Source: GCA-2683135 sp964507445 | Lineage (GTDB): Bacteria; Planctomycetota; GCA-002687715 | DNA: 64,000 nucleotides | Direction: 5' to 3' | Assembly: GCA_964507445.1 (NCBI GenBank) | Contig: CAZDQF010000003.1 | Coordinates: forward strand, 186,001-250,000 | Shown here: one piece after another, positions 17,645 through 26,934 of the stretch | Layout of the letters: each line of letters begins with the position of its first letter | Position numbering within the stretch: the stretch's first letter is position 1 | Made by a program: the position numbers and the translations under genes | Notes under the pieces: model-generated | Databases searched by the model: none | What the model saw: the letters and a program-made list of their open reading frames with translations, nothing else | Told to the model about the DNA's origin: nothing

Positions 17645-19204
17645 CTACAACTCTTTTCGTCGACCGGCGCGATCGGGGATGATGAAGGTGTCTTCCCGGT
17701 ACTCACCCTGGCCAAGCTGGGTGTTGTAGTTGCAGTCCTTGCAGCACGGGATCGGGTCGCCCTTGAGCAAGCGCTCTCGCATCTCCGTCATCCCCGGCCC
17801 GTTCCAGATGGCCGAGAGGTCCTGTTCGTGGATGTTGCCCACCACCGGGCGCCCCTGGATGCAGCAGGGGGCCACATCCCCCGAGAGGCTGACGAACAAC
17901 TCATTCCAGAGGAACTTGCACGTGTAATGTCCATCCTCCTGGGCCGGCTCCGCGGCCACCCCCACACCGAGGGGCGGGTTCTCCTTGGGCGCGACGCACC
18001 CGCCGCCCACGGCGTCGCTCATGGCCATGCGAGCCTGAGCCTGCTCCCGACGCTCCCCGGGGTTCTGCTGTAACGGTGAGCCGAAGGCGCGCTCCTTGTT
18101 CAGCGCTTCCTGTTCGTCCACCACCTGGGTCGCCGCCGCGGCCTCCGCCTGGGACACGCCGCCGATCTCCTCGAGGGGGACGAACTCGATGGACCCGTCC
18201 GCGGACGGCTCCGGGATGTTGGCTCCCAACTCGTGCAGGGACTCCTCGGGGCTGCTGGCCTCAACGTCCAGGTCCGGCAAGGACCCTCCCTCCAGAGCCG
18301 CCGCCAGATGGGGAAGCGGGCCGTTCGGGAGGTCCGGCTCCTCGAGACCCGCGGCCGCGACCTCCTCCGCGGACACCCCAGGGAACGCCGCCGGCAGCTC
18401 GGCGAACTGGTCGATCTCCTTCGCCACCGTCCGGGCACGTTCGAACGCGGCGTTGGCGAGGGCCTTGTGGTTCAGCAGGGAGCTCCTGGCCATCTTCGGG
18501 CTGAAGGCGATCATCAGGGCGCCGTTGAACTTGTCCACGCCGAGCTGGTTGGCCACGCGCACCATGGTCGGCAGCTCGTGGATGTTCTCCTTCATGAGGG
18601 TCGCGTTCATGTGGAAGTACGGCCGCCACTCCCCCTCCTCGCGGCTGTCGCGCCACCGCTTGAACGCGAGCATGTTGCGCGTGATCACGTTGAAGTCGCC
18701 GCCGATCCTGATGCGGTTGAACGTCTCCCGGGTACCGCCATCGAAGGACACCACGATCCCAGCGGCGTGGGGGCCGATCTTCTCGATCATGGCGTCGTCC
18801 AGGAACTGGCCGTGGGTGATGAACTCGATCTTGGTCTGGGAAGCCGCGGCCACCTCCAGGACGTGATCCAGGTAGGGGATCATCAACGGCTCACCCACGA
18901 CGGTGGGGTTCACCACCAGCGCATGGGGAAAGACGTTGGGCACGATCAACGAGTCGAATTCACCAGGGGGCGTCGTCAGCTCGTAGCCCTTCTTGCGGCC
19001 GCTCTCGCGCGGCGCCGGGAACTCACACATCCGGCAGAAGAAGTTGCAGTCCGCGGTCAACTCCAGGGTCACCTTGAGCGGCATCCCGTCGATGTGGACG
19101 TCACCCCGAGCGGCCGCTTCACGAACCCGCCGTTCGTTGTCCGCCTTGAGCGATCGGATCTGCTCCGGCGTGTAGTCATTGGGGTCCAGTGAAAAAGAAC
19201 TCAT
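17645..19204 (-). CDS. Radical SAM protein with SPASM domain and large acidic insert
   Basis: A 519-residue protein. The [4Fe-4S]/SAM motif is Cx3Cx2C in ADCNFFCRMC (Cys53, 57, 60), followed by a TIM-barrel region with NPTVVGEPLM and IVVSFDGGTRETFNRI. The C-terminal SPASM-like region has cysteines in CKFLWNELFVSLSGDVAPCC, IPCCKDC and the WNGPGM landmark. Between them, about residues 255-410, is an Ala/Glu/Pro-rich low-complexity stretch not expected in the family. SPASM proteins modify peptides or small molecules, or mature enzymes. Among glycosyltransferases it could modify a sugar or peptide part of the product, which is inference. It overlaps the upstream GT4 gene by 4 bp; the 38-nt gap before the next gene could hold a ribosome site. 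Confidence 0.85.
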   Translation of the reverse strand: MSSFSLDPNDYTPEQIRSLKADNERRVREAAARGDVHIDGMPLKVTLELTADCNFFCRMCEFPAPRESGRKKGYELTTPPGEFDSLIVPNVFPHALVVNPTVVGEPLMIPYLDHVLEVAAASQTKIEFITHGQFLDDAMIEKIGPHAAGIVVSFDGGTRETFNRIRIGGDFNVITRNMLAFKRWRDSREEGEWRPYFHMNATLMKENIHELPTMVRVANQLGVDKFNGALMIAFSPKMARSSLLNHKALANAAFERARTVAKEIDQFAELPAAFPGVSAEEVAAAGLEEPDLPNGPLPHLAAALEGGSLPDLDVEASSPEESLHELGANIPEPSADGSIEFVPLEEIGGVSQAEAAAATQVVDEQEALNKERAFGSPLQQNPGERREQAQARMAMSDAVGGGCVAPKENPPLGVGVAAEPAQEDGHYTCKFLWNELFVSLSGDVAPCCIQGRPVVGNIHEQDLSAIWNGPGMTEMRERLLKGDPIPCCKDCNYNTQLGQGEYREDTFIIPDRAGRRKEL

Positions 19205-20577
19205 GTCGCTCCTCCGACCAGCCCCTCATAGAGGAGCTCGAGCTCCGCGGCGCTGTCCGCGAAGCTGTGGGGGGGCCGGACGCCACGCCGCAGGTCTCGC
19301 AGCTGGCCCCGGTCCTCGCTCAATTCCGTCAACACCCTGGCCAGGTCCTCCGGAGAGCCGGGTTCGAACAAGCGCCCGTCGACCCCGTCCTCCACCAGCT
19401 CAGCCATGCCGCCCAACCTCGACGCCACCACGGGCACGCCCGCCCTCCGCGCCTCGAGGATCACCAGCGGCGCGTTCTCGAACCAGATGGACGGGACCAC
19501 CAGGACATCCATGGAGGCCAGCACCTCGGCGGCGCCGCCGTCCGCGAACGGTCCCTCCATCGTCGCCCCGGGACTGAGCTGCCGCCGCAGCCCCGCGGCG
19601 AAGTCGGGATGAGTCGCTCCCGACCCCCACAGGCGAAGTTTGGCGGACCCGGCGGGCATGAGGCCGTGAGCCTCCACCAACACCTGGGGGCCCTTGGCGG
19701 GCATGAGCGACCCCATGAACCCGATTCGCAGCGGCCCCGGCGCATCCGCCGGCCCGGTAGCCCCCGTGGTGTCCGGCGACACCGCGTTGGGCAACCACGA
19801 CATGCGGTCGACCGGCCAACCAGCGTTGAGGAACATCTGCATCAGGAACCTGGAGGGGCAGAGAAATCGATCCACGGCGTCCCGGAGTGAACGGACCCTG
19901 TCTGCACGAGCATGCAGCCACTCCAACATACCCCCGTCCGCATCAGCGGGCAAAACTGCGCCGCCGGTCGAGTTCACCTCACCCCGCCCCTTCAACCGCT
20001 TGAGCAGGGGGATCGGGTTCCACCCCGTGACCCGCTCCACGACGCCGCAGACGCGGGCCGCTCGCGCCTCCCCGGGGCTGCGTCCGAAACGGAACCCGGT
20101 CAGGCAGCGAGCACAGGTCTCCGCCACCACCTGCTCGCACAGCTCGCCATCCGGTCGCCTCATCTGGCCTCCGCGAGGACAGAGCAACCAGTACTCGTGC
20201 AGGGTCATGACCGACGGGATCCCGAGACGCCGGGCGATCAAGGGCGCATCCAGCCCCACATACATGAGGTGCTGGAAGTGCACCATGTCGGGTCGAAACC
20301 GCTCCAGCACGCGCTCGAATGCGGCGCCGGACTCGGGGCATCCGAGGCTGTCTTCAGGCTCCCTCACGACGCGCGGGTTGGCGACGGAGAAGGTCCTGAG
20401 CCCGTCCATCTCACCGTCCACCAGCCCCCACGGACGACGGGCCCCATCCTCGTCCGTGAACATCACCGCCACCTCATGGCCTCGACCGATCAGGGCGCGG
20501 GAGACGCCGTCCGCATAGACCTCCACGCCCGCTCGATGGCGCGGCAGGAACTGGTGAGCGACCTGGAGGACCCTCAC
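19201..20577 (-). CDS. GT4 family glycosyltransferase
   Basis: A 458-residue GT-B enzyme. I place the start at a GTG (20577) forming GTGA with the preceding stop; this gives a normal GT4 N-terminus, VRVLQVAHQFLPRHRAGVEVY. The C-terminal domain has LRIGFMGSLMPAKGPQVLVEA and the donor-site ENAPLVILEARRAGVPVVAS. It carries the same four-cysteine insertion as the other GT4s here (TLHEYWLLCP, then C-x13-C-x7-C-x2-C). Residues about 170-245 form a basic insert (LLKRLKGRGE) before the acceptor-domain end. The donor sugar is unknown. It is part of the leftward operon, with 4-bp overlaps on both sides. Confidence 0.88.
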   Translation of the reverse strand: MRVLQVAHQFLPRHRAGVEVYADGVSRALIGRGHEVAVMFTDEDGARRPWGLVDGEMDGLRTFSVANPRVVREPEDSLGCPESGAAFERVLERFRPDMVHFQHLMYVGLDAPLIARRLGIPSVMTLHEYWLLCPRGGQMRRPDGELCEQVVAETCARCLTGFRFGRSPGEARAARVCGVVERVTGWNPIPLLKRLKGRGEVNSTGGAVLPADADGGMLEWLHARADRVRSLRDAVDRFLCPSRFLMQMFLNAGWPVDRMSWLPNAVSPDTTGATGPADAPGPLRIGFMGSLMPAKGPQVLVEAHGLMPAGSAKLRLWGSGATHPDFAAGLRRQLSPGATMEGPFADGGAAEVLASMDVLVVPSIWFENAPLVILEARRAGVPVVASRLGGMAELVEDGVDGRLFEPGSPEDLARVLTELSEDRGQLRDLRRGVRPPHSFADSAAELELLYEGLVGGAT

Positions 20578-21479
20578 GAACCCACGACGCTCCGGTCCAA
20601 GGGCCGCCCCGACAATCCGTGCAGGATCCCCCGCCCCTTGGCCAACACCGCACCGCCGCGACCGCGCAGGGCGGCGAGGAACAACAACGGGAACCACAGC
20701 AGCACGTCGAGGAGCAGGAAACCCGCCCACAAGGACAAGCCTCCATGCCGCTTCAGGTAGAGGACGGAGCCGTAGGCCGTCAGGTACTTCCTCACCTTGG
20801 AGTACCCGCCGCCTGTGCTGCCGGACCCGAAGTGCTCCAGCACCGCATCGGGAACGTAGATGCAGCGGAACCCGGCCTTCCTCGCTCGCGCGCAGAAGTC
20901 CGCGTCCTCCACGTACACGAACCACTGCTCGTCCAGCAGCCCGATGCGCTCCCAGACAGAGCGATGAACGAACAGGCCGCATCCCGTGAGCGATTCGACC
21001 TCCTCCTCATCCAGGTGCCGCCCCTCGCCACGGCGCATGTGTCCCCGGAGCCGTGACAGGTTCGGGGCCCAGCCCATGGAGACTCCGCAGCACCAGAGGA
21101 GGTCCTCCTCCTCGTTGTGATAGATCCGGCCCCCGAACAGCCCAGCCTCCGGGTGCCTGCCAGCCGCCTCGAGGAGCGCCGGCACGGTCGATTCACGCAA
21201 TGTCGCGTCGTTGTTCTGCAGCAGCACCCACTCCGCGCCCTCGTCCAGAGCGGCGCGGATTCCCACGTTGGCTCCCGCGGAGAAGCCCAGGTTCGCCGCG
21301 TTCTCGTGGAGCAGGACCTCCGGGAACTCCGCCCGGATCTCCCCCACGGACCCGTCCGTGGACCCGTTGTCCACGAGGTGGACCACCGCGCCTTCTGGCA
21401 GGGTCTCCTGGAGGTTCCGCAGGCACCGCAGGGTCGTCACCCTGCCGTTCCAGTTCACCACCACCACGTGGACCGTCAT
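20574..21479 (-). CDS. GT2 family glycosyltransferase
   Basis: A 301-residue GT-A enzyme of the rhamnosyltransferase/WcaA type. It begins VHVVVVNWNGRVTTLRCL, has the nucleotide-binding VDNGSTDGS, the DxD-equivalent LLQNNDATL and the late ED motif FVYVEDADFCARARKAG. A C-terminal hydrophobic segment (about 255-280, FLLLDVLLWFPLLFLAALRG) suggests membrane association. The ATG at 21479 overlaps the upstream stop as ATGA and its own stop overlaps the downstream GTG. Longer versions starting upstream would use the wrong frame of the neighbouring gene. Donor and acceptor are unknown. Confidence 0.88.
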   Translation of the reverse strand: MTVHVVVVNWNGRVTTLRCLRNLQETLPEGAVVHLVDNGSTDGSVGEIRAEFPEVLLHENAANLGFSAGANVGIRAALDEGAEWVLLQNNDATLRESTVPALLEAAGRHPEAGLFGGRIYHNEEEDLLWCCGVSMGWAPNLSRLRGHMRRGEGRHLDEEEVESLTGCGLFVHRSVWERIGLLDEQWFVYVEDADFCARARKAGFRCIYVPDAVLEHFGSGSTGGGYSKVRKYLTAYGSVLYLKRHGGLSLWAGFLLLDVLLWFPLLFLAALRGRGGAVLAKGRGILHGLSGRPLDRSVVGS

Positions 21480-22537
21480 GGCATGAGACCTCGAGCGGCG
21501 CGGAAGTAGACCTGCAGCATCAGGTCCAGGGTGCGGGCGAGTCGTTTCGCGAGGGGCTGACGCAGCGCCGCCCGGGTGAAGGTCAGCGGCGGCGCCCCCA
21601 GGAGCTCCCGGTCCCGGACGCGGCGAGACGCACGCACGCGGCACCGCGTCTTCCACACCCTGGGCAGGTGGGCCAGCACCGCGAACTTGCCCTGCAAGAA
21701 CGCCAGGGGGTGGCCGGCCAGTACGGAGAACAGGAGCCACGCCACCTCGAACAACAACAACGCCGGCCACAGCAGCAGAAGGCTCCACCACTCCCAGAGG
21801 GAGAACACCATCAGGCTGCGGTTGCGAGCGTGCAGGAAGATGCGCTTTCCGGGATAGGACACCGTGGTCAGGGAGACGCCTTCGGAGCCTCCAGCGTTGA
21901 CGGCGATGGCTTCGGGCACCACCAGGAGACGCGCGCCGCCGATGCGCAACCTCAGGCTCAGCTCGACGTCCTCCATCAGGAAGAACAGGTGAGGGTCGAA
22001 CCCGCCGGCCTCCCGCAGGGGTTCACGTCGGACCAGCAGGCAACCGGAGGTCAGGACGTCCACCTCCCGAGGTGGTCCTCCCGGCGAGGGCTCCTCGTGG
22101 TGGAGCATGTGGGGGAGGCCGGCGAAGTGGCAGAGGCCGCCCTCGTACTGGACGACCTCCCGTCGGTCGGCGAAGCGCAGGCTCGGGCCTGCCATGACCA
22201 CCTCCGGAGAGGTCAGCAGCGCGTCCTGGATCATCCCGAGGGAGGCGGCGTCGATCTCCGTGTCGTCGTCCAGCAACAACACCAGCGGGGTCGTCGCCAG
22301 ATCCAGGCCCCTGTTGCGGGTCACGCATGGACCGACGTTCTCCTCGAACCGCTCGACGGAGACCCCTGGGTGTGCTGCCGCCGCCGCCTCCGCCGCGCCG
22401 TCGGAGCTGCCGGAGTCGATCAGCCAGACCGCGGCGAAGCTGCACGCGTCCAGCAACCTCCCCAGGCGTTCGGTCAGTTCCGGACCCGAATCGTGCGTCG
22501 TGATGACGACGGTGACATCAGAGAACGCAGCGCTCAT
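21476..22537 (-). CDS. GT2 family glycosyltransferase with C-terminal membrane segment
   Basis: A 353-residue enzyme from the ATG at 22537; a GTG at 22585 adds 16 residues and is also possible. The GT2 core shows VTVVITTHDSG, LIDSGSSDGAAE, the metal motif VLLLDDDTEID and the later MEDVELSLRLRIGG. Residues about 255-300 are strongly hydrophobic (LLLLWPALLLFEVAWLLFSV), consistent with a membrane anchor for transfer to a lipid-linked acceptor. It overlaps the next GT2 gene by 4 bp. The sugar is unknown. Confidence 0.85.
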   Translation of the reverse strand: MSAAFSDVTVVITTHDSGPELTERLGRLLDACSFAAVWLIDSGSSDGAAEAAAAAHPGVSVERFEENVGPCVTRNRGLDLATTPLVLLLDDDTEIDAASLGMIQDALLTSPEVVMAGPSLRFADRREVVQYEGGLCHFAGLPHMLHHEEPSPGGPPREVDVLTSGCLLVRREPLREAGGFDPHLFFLMEDVELSLRLRIGGARLLVVPEAIAVNAGGSEGVSLTTVSYPGKRIFLHARNRSLMVFSLWEWWSLLLLWPALLLFEVAWLLFSVLAGHPLAFLQGKFAVLAHLPRVWKTRCRVRASRRVRDRELLGAPPLTFTRAALRQPLAKRLARTLDLMLQVYFRAARGLMP

Positions 22538-22605
22538 GGATGGCTGCCCAGTCCCTCCCATACCGTGACCCCGCAGGCCCGACACCTCGGGCCGCTCCGC
22601 CTACC

Positions 22606-23691
22606 CTACTTGGTCGGCAGCGCGAAATCCGGGTGGGTACAGACCCGGCGTTGCCGCAGGCAGCGAGGCAACCCCCAGAACGCCGCCAGGGTGGCCTTGC
22701 AGACGATCCACCAGCCGTTCTTGGTCTCCCGCACCACCTGGAAGATCCCGATGGTCCCCACGGCGTCGGCGCGGATCTGCTCCTTCCGCAGCTTCAGCAG
22801 CAGCAGGAACTGGTGCGCGAAGAACCTCACGATCTGTGACAGGGCCACGTGCTTGAACATGTACCACCAGAGATTGCGCACGTGGTAGTAGAGGCTGCGA
22901 GCACCCGCCTTCATGCCGAACGGGGTCCCGTGATGACACCAGGCCTCCGGATACTGGAGGATGCGATATCCGGCGCTCATCAACCGGGCCGAGAGATCCC
23001 GCTCGTTGCCGTAGATGAAGAACGCCTCGTCGTAGTAGCCACACTCCTCGAGCACGGTCGCCCGCGCCAGAGTGGCGCAGCCCCGGAAGGTCGCCATGTA
23101 ACGCTCGCGGTTGACCTCCGGGTGGTTGAGGAACCAGTCCGGCATCCCGGGCTCGACCACGCGGGTGGAGACCATGGCGGTGGTGGGCGGCTCCGCCTCC
23201 ATGCGGGCCACGGTCAACTCGAGCCAGTTCTCGCACAGCTCCACGTCGTCATCGAGGATGGCCACGTAGTCCGTGGCGACGTTCTTGAAGCCGATGTTGA
23301 AGGTCTCGCAAGCACCGTACGCGCTGTCCGGCATGACGATCAGATCCACCTCCGGGAACTCGTCCCGGATCATGGCCGGCGAACCGTCGTGGCTGTCATT
23401 GTCCACGACCACCACACGATCGAACGGCACGGTCTGCCGGCGTAGCGCCTGCAGGTTCTTGCGCACCCACTCCTTCTTGTTGAACGACACCATGACGGCG
23501 CCCACCGTGGGGCGCTCCGAGGTCGGCTCCGTGTCAGCGCCAGGCCGGGCGGCCGCGGCAGCTCGTGGCTCGATGTTGACGGACGGGGACTCCTGCTCCG
23601 ACAGGTCCAGCCGCGCGAGCTGGGCCTTCAGGCGCTCGGCGAGCGTGGGCACGGCGTCCGCCCGCTCGGGAGTGCGTCTGGTTTCAGTCAT
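22606..23691 (-). CDS. GT2 family glycosyltransferase (rhamnosyltransferase-like)
   Basis: A 361-residue enzyme. An Ala/Glu/Pro-rich N-terminus of about 60 residues precedes the GT2 domain: VGAVMVSFNKKEWVRKNL, VVVDNDSHDGSP, the DxD-type AILDDDVEL and the later FIYGNERDLSARLMSAG. The C-terminus has amphipathic and hydrophobic helices (IVRFFAHQFLLLL). It is the first gene after a 301-bp gap, so it may have its own promoter within the long run. The nearest resemblance is to dTDP-rhamnosyl transferases, but the donor is not proven. Confidence 0.87.
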   Translation of the reverse strand: MTETRRTPERADAVPTLAERLKAQLARLDLSEQESPSVNIEPRAAAAARPGADTEPTSERPTVGAVMVSFNKKEWVRKNLQALRRQTVPFDRVVVVDNDSHDGSPAMIRDEFPEVDLIVMPDSAYGACETFNIGFKNVATDYVAILDDDVELCENWLELTVARMEAEPPTTAMVSTRVVEPGMPDWFLNHPEVNRERYMATFRGCATLARATVLEECGYYDEAFFIYGNERDLSARLMSAGYRILQYPEAWCHHGTPFGMKAGARSLYYHVRNLWWYMFKHVALSQIVRFFAHQFLLLLKLRKEQIRADAVGTIGIFQVVRETKNGWWIVCKATLAAFWGLPRCLRQRRVCTHPDFALPTK

Positions 23692-23992
23692 TCAAGATCG
23701 CGAAGTAGAGTCTCTGGCAAGCGGAGTTTCCAAGGACCATCCCTGAGCCTGCCCAGGACGCCGCGGGGGCAAATCCGCCGTCGCCCTGCTCGATGGAGAT
23801 CGACAAGCTCCGGGTGCGGGCCACAGCAAAAAAAAGCGGCTCCGCTGCTGGTCCGTAAAACCCGCATCCCGACCATACCACGGACGTCGGGGGCCCCGGG
23901 CTTCAAGCCCTGGATAACCCCGGAACGGCAAACCGAGGGTCTCCCCACAGCTTTGCTGGCGAAGCAGGCGGACACGGCGCCCCACGGCAGGA
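23692..23992. other. Intergenic gap inside the glycosyltransferase run
   Basis: This is the only gap of about 300 bp in the 21.7 kb leftward run. It contains the hairpin/T-run at 23828-23845 and probably a promoter for the GT2 gene at 23691. I found no convincing riboswitch core and no small ORF with a good ribosome site. Confidence 0.5.
23828..23845 (-). terminator. Possible Rho-independent terminator after the PIG-L gene
   Basis: Read leftward, GCGGAGCCGC is followed at once by eight T. The inner palindrome is tight (2-nt centre), and outer CAGCA/TGCTG arms flank it. It would end transcription coming from 28.9-24.0 kb and so split the run into two transcription units. Confidence 0.45.
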
Positions 23993-24748
23993 TCAGGGGC
24001 TCGGCGCCATGCCGTCCGTGAGGCGGATCAGACGTTCCACGGCCTCCAGGAACTCGTCCGCCCGACCAGCCTCCACCCTCAGGTAGGCCTCCGCGTAGCG
24101 AATCGCCGCGTCATCCACGTTGACGGTGCGGGCGTGGTTGAGCGCCCGGACCTTGCCGATCAGGTCGTGATGGAGCAGCTGGCTGGGGAACGCCCGCACG
24201 GCCTCCTCCTTTCGCAACATCTGGGGCGTGATGTCGAGGAGCAGGTTGGCCGGCATCATGGCGCCGACCTCGTAGCAGAGGATCTGGGGCGCTTCCGTCG
24301 CTGCCCGCAGGGCCCGGAACGCCATGAGCGAAGCGGCGCGATGGTCGGGATGGACCTCATAGGGTGACGGAACCAGGACCGTCCGGGGTCTCACCCTGTC
24401 CATGAGCGCCACCAGGTCCTCCACCGGCTTCCAGGTGTCGCGCAGCCCGGCATCCTGGTAATCCAGGAAGTGGTGCTCGGCACCACCGAGGAGCTCCAGG
24501 GCGCGCATGGTCTCCTGCTTTCGCAGGGCCACGTACTCCGGGCCACCCTCGCCGTCCGGATTCCCCAGCCCCCCGTCCGTCATCATGGCGATGTGCACGT
24601 CCACGCCCTGCTCTCGGTGGGCGATCACCACACCGCCACACCCCAGGATCTCATCGTCGGGGTGCGGCGCCACCACCAGGGCCGTGCCCTGGACCGCCCA
24701 GGAAGCGGGGAGCAGAGGCTCGAAGGGGCGATAGTGGGGGGACGTCAT
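23993..24748 (-). CDS. PIG-L family deacetylase
   Basis: A 251-residue LmbE/PIG-L type zinc N-deacetylase. It has the signature APHPDDEILGCGG near residues 26-40 and the second metal motif VHPDHRAAS near 132. The family removes acetyl groups from GlcNAc-type amino sugars in GlcNAc-PI, mycothiol and other glycoconjugates. A second PIG-L gene lies two genes upstream, so two N-acetyl sugars, or two stages, may be deacetylated. The start overlaps the preceding gene stop (ATGA). The glycan substrate is inferred from context. Confidence 0.88.
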   Translation of the reverse strand: MTSPHYRPFEPLLPASWAVQGTALVVAPHPDDEILGCGGVVIAHREQGVDVHIAMMTDGGLGNPDGEGGPEYVALRKQETMRALELLGGAEHHFLDYQDAGLRDTWKPVEDLVALMDRVRPRTVLVPSPYEVHPDHRAASLMAFRALRAATEAPQILCYEVGAMMPANLLLDITPQMLRKEEAVRAFPSQLLHHDLIGKVRALNHARTVNVDDAAIRYAEAYLRVEAGRADEFLEAVERLIRLTDGMAPSP

Positions 24749-26934
24749 GAGGGGTGACTCTCCGTGAGACGCTTCACCATCGCCTCCAGCTCGCTGATGC
24801 GTGCATGCAACCCGGCGATGGCGTCCTCCCCGTCCCGCATGGCCTCAACCAACGACGGGACCGCCACGTGACCGTAACGGCGCAGCAGCTCCGACCGCGT
24901 CTCGATGAACTCCCGCTTCATGGACGTGACCGCGTTGGATTCGTCATCCCTTATCCGGTACTCGGCGGTGGTCTCGGGGACCCGCTCCAGGTCGTAGGCC
25001 TGGGCCAGCCGGTAAACCAGGTCCATGTCCTCCAGCACCTCCAGGGCCGGGTCGAAGCCACCCACGGCGTCCACGGTCTCACGATGCTGCATCAAGGAGA
25101 CCAGGTGGAACGGCATCCCGCCGACGAGGTTCCGGCGTTCGAAGGGCCGCTGCGGATGGGGCTGGTCCCGTGAGACCTCCGACCACCCGCCGTCTCCCGC
25201 CGCGGTGACCATCACCCTCCAGGAATCCGAGTAGACCACCCGGTGTCCGCCGGCCGTGGCCGCGGAGACCAGGGTCTCCAGGTGTTCCGGCAGGTAACGG
25301 TCGTCGTCATCCAGCCAGGACACCCAGGTCCCGCGGGCGTTCTCCAGGGCGTGGTTGGCGGCGACGCACCGCCCCACCCCACCAGGGGTCAGGTAGGTGA
25401 TCTCCAGACGCCCCTTGAAGGGGTCGACGACGTCGCGCACGTCCTCGCCGCCGTCGTTGCAGACCACGGCCTCCCGGTGCGGCCACGTCTGCGCGGCCAC
25501 CGACTCCAGGGCCTCCCGGAGCATCTCCTTGCGGTTGTGGGTGCGGATGATGACGCTCACCAGTTGTCCAGTGTCGTCAGGCTCCACCGTTCGGTGGATG
25601 GTGGTACTCGCATCAGTCATGACGTCATCCGTCGCCCGTAACGACGCGGCAGGTAGCTGGGCGACCAACCGGGCTACGCTCTCGAGACGCTGAAGCAGCG
25701 GCCCGTGGACGTCCACCGTCGGGCGCCCCAGGGACCGCACGGAATCGTAAACCGCCGCGACCGCCTTCGCATGGTCCGCCGCGTCCTCCAGCGCAGGGAG
25801 CGGGGCATCACGCAGAACGGCGAGTCGCCGAGGCTCCTCGAGGAGCTCGCGGAGGACACGCTCCATGGCGCCCACGTCGCCGCCGGGGATGACCACCCCC
25901 CGATCGCCCACACGCTCCGCCAGCGCGCCGCGGTCCGACACCACCACCGGCAGGCCAAGGCGCAGCGCCTCATCCACCGCGAGGCCATAGGTCTCGCGCG
26001 CCAGGCTCGGGAACGCCGCCAGGTCCGAGCTGGCGGCCAGGCGCCGCAGGCCCGGCTGATCGTAGGACCCGCTGAGCCGCACTCCGGGGCCCTCGAGGTC
26101 GAGTCCGTCCACGTTGTCCCCGGCCAGGGTCAACAGGATGCGTTCCCCCGTGGGGTCCACCCGCCGCGCAGCCTCTACCAGCAGGTCCGTACCCTTGACC
26201 CGTCCCAGGTTGCCGAAGTGAAGCACCCGCAGGGGAGCGTCGGGGAACGCCTGGCCTTCGGGCTCCACCGGGTCGCAGGGAGCGGACCCCAACGGCACCA
26301 CCCGGACGTCCACGTCCCCCCCCAGGAACCGCCGGACGTTTTCCGCGTGAGAACGGGACGGCGTCAGGACCGCGCCCGCGGCCTTGCACTCGTCGCGGTA
26401 GGACTGAGCCCGGTGGCCCATGCCCTCCTGCACCACCAGGGGTTCGATGGGATGGGTCTGTGCGACGCACGGAGCGCAGGCCGCCGCGTCCTGCGGCTGA
26501 TCGCACGGGGTGACCCCATCCGGCATGCGGAAGAACAGCGAACAGGTGCTGAAGAAATCGTGGAGGGTCAGCACCGTGGGGATGTCCCGCGCCACGGCCC
26601 GGCGCACCAGGTCATCGGACAGGTTCCACCAGTGATGAACGTGGACCAGGTCCGGCGCGACCGCCGTGAGCACCTCTTCGTAGACCCGTGAGGTCCCGGC
26701 GTCGAAGGCGTCCACGGGGTTACGCAGGCCCGGGCCGCTCCGCAGCCGGAGCACACGGACGCCGTGGGACTGCTCCTCGGTGACCTGAGGTGCCTCCGCG
26801 TATTCCTCGGACCCGGCCAGCACCACCGGGTCCCACCCGAGCGCCGGCAGATCGGCGCACAACCGCTCCACGTACCGCTCCACTCCCCCGCGGAACTCGG
26901 GCGGGTAGTTGTGTACGACATGGAGGACGCGCAT
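24745..26934 (-). CDS. Bifunctional glycosyltransferase: GT4 domain fused to GT2 domain
   Basis: A 729-residue fusion. Residues 1-400 are GT4 (MRVLHVVHNYPPEFRGGVERY; LRVLHFGNLGRVKGTDLLVEA; donor site ETYGLAVDEALRLGLPVVVS) with the four-cysteine insertion after TLHDFF. Residues about 455-690 are a GT2 domain (VSVIIRTHNRKEMLREAL; VVCNDGGEDV; DxD in WVSWLDDDDRYLPEH; EDMDLVYRLAQ). A short coiled coil ends the protein (ISELEAMVKRL). Its order matches the fusion at 11515-13776, though the linkers differ. It is flanked by PIG-L genes with 1-4 bp overlaps on each side. Confidence 0.88.
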   Translation of the reverse strand: MRVLHVVHNYPPEFRGGVERYVERLCADLPALGWDPVVLAGSEEYAEAPQVTEEQSHGVRVLRLRSGPGLRNPVDAFDAGTSRVYEEVLTAVAPDLVHVHHWWNLSDDLVRRAVARDIPTVLTLHDFFSTCSLFFRMPDGVTPCDQPQDAAACAPCVAQTHPIEPLVVQEGMGHRAQSYRDECKAAGAVLTPSRSHAENVRRFLGGDVDVRVVPLGSAPCDPVEPEGQAFPDAPLRVLHFGNLGRVKGTDLLVEAARRVDPTGERILLTLAGDNVDGLDLEGPGVRLSGSYDQPGLRRLAASSDLAAFPSLARETYGLAVDEALRLGLPVVVSDRGALAERVGDRGVVIPGGDVGAMERVLRELLEEPRRLAVLRDAPLPALEDAADHAKAVAAVYDSVRSLGRPTVDVHGPLLQRLESVARLVAQLPAASLRATDDVMTDASTTIHRTVEPDDTGQLVSVIIRTHNRKEMLREALESVAAQTWPHREAVVCNDGGEDVRDVVDPFKGRLEITYLTPGGVGRCVAANHALENARGTWVSWLDDDDRYLPEHLETLVSAATAGGHRVVYSDSWRVMVTAAGDGGWSEVSRDQPHPQRPFERRNLVGGMPFHLVSLMQHRETVDAVGGFDPALEVLEDMDLVYRLAQAYDLERVPETTAEYRIRDDESNAVTSMKREFIETRSELLRRYGHVAVPSLVEAMRDGEDAIAGLHARISELEAMVKRLTESHPS

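Noticed and set aside
20578..21791. N-terminal extensions of the GT4 (19201) and GT2 (20574) genes
   Set aside because: They are out-of-frame shadows of the next gene; glycosyltransferase N-termini begin at 20577 and 21479.
23692..23992. Riboswitch in the gap inside the GT run
   Set aside because: I looked for cobalamin, cyclic-di-GMP and similar cores on the leftward strand and saw none; only a hairpin with a T-run.
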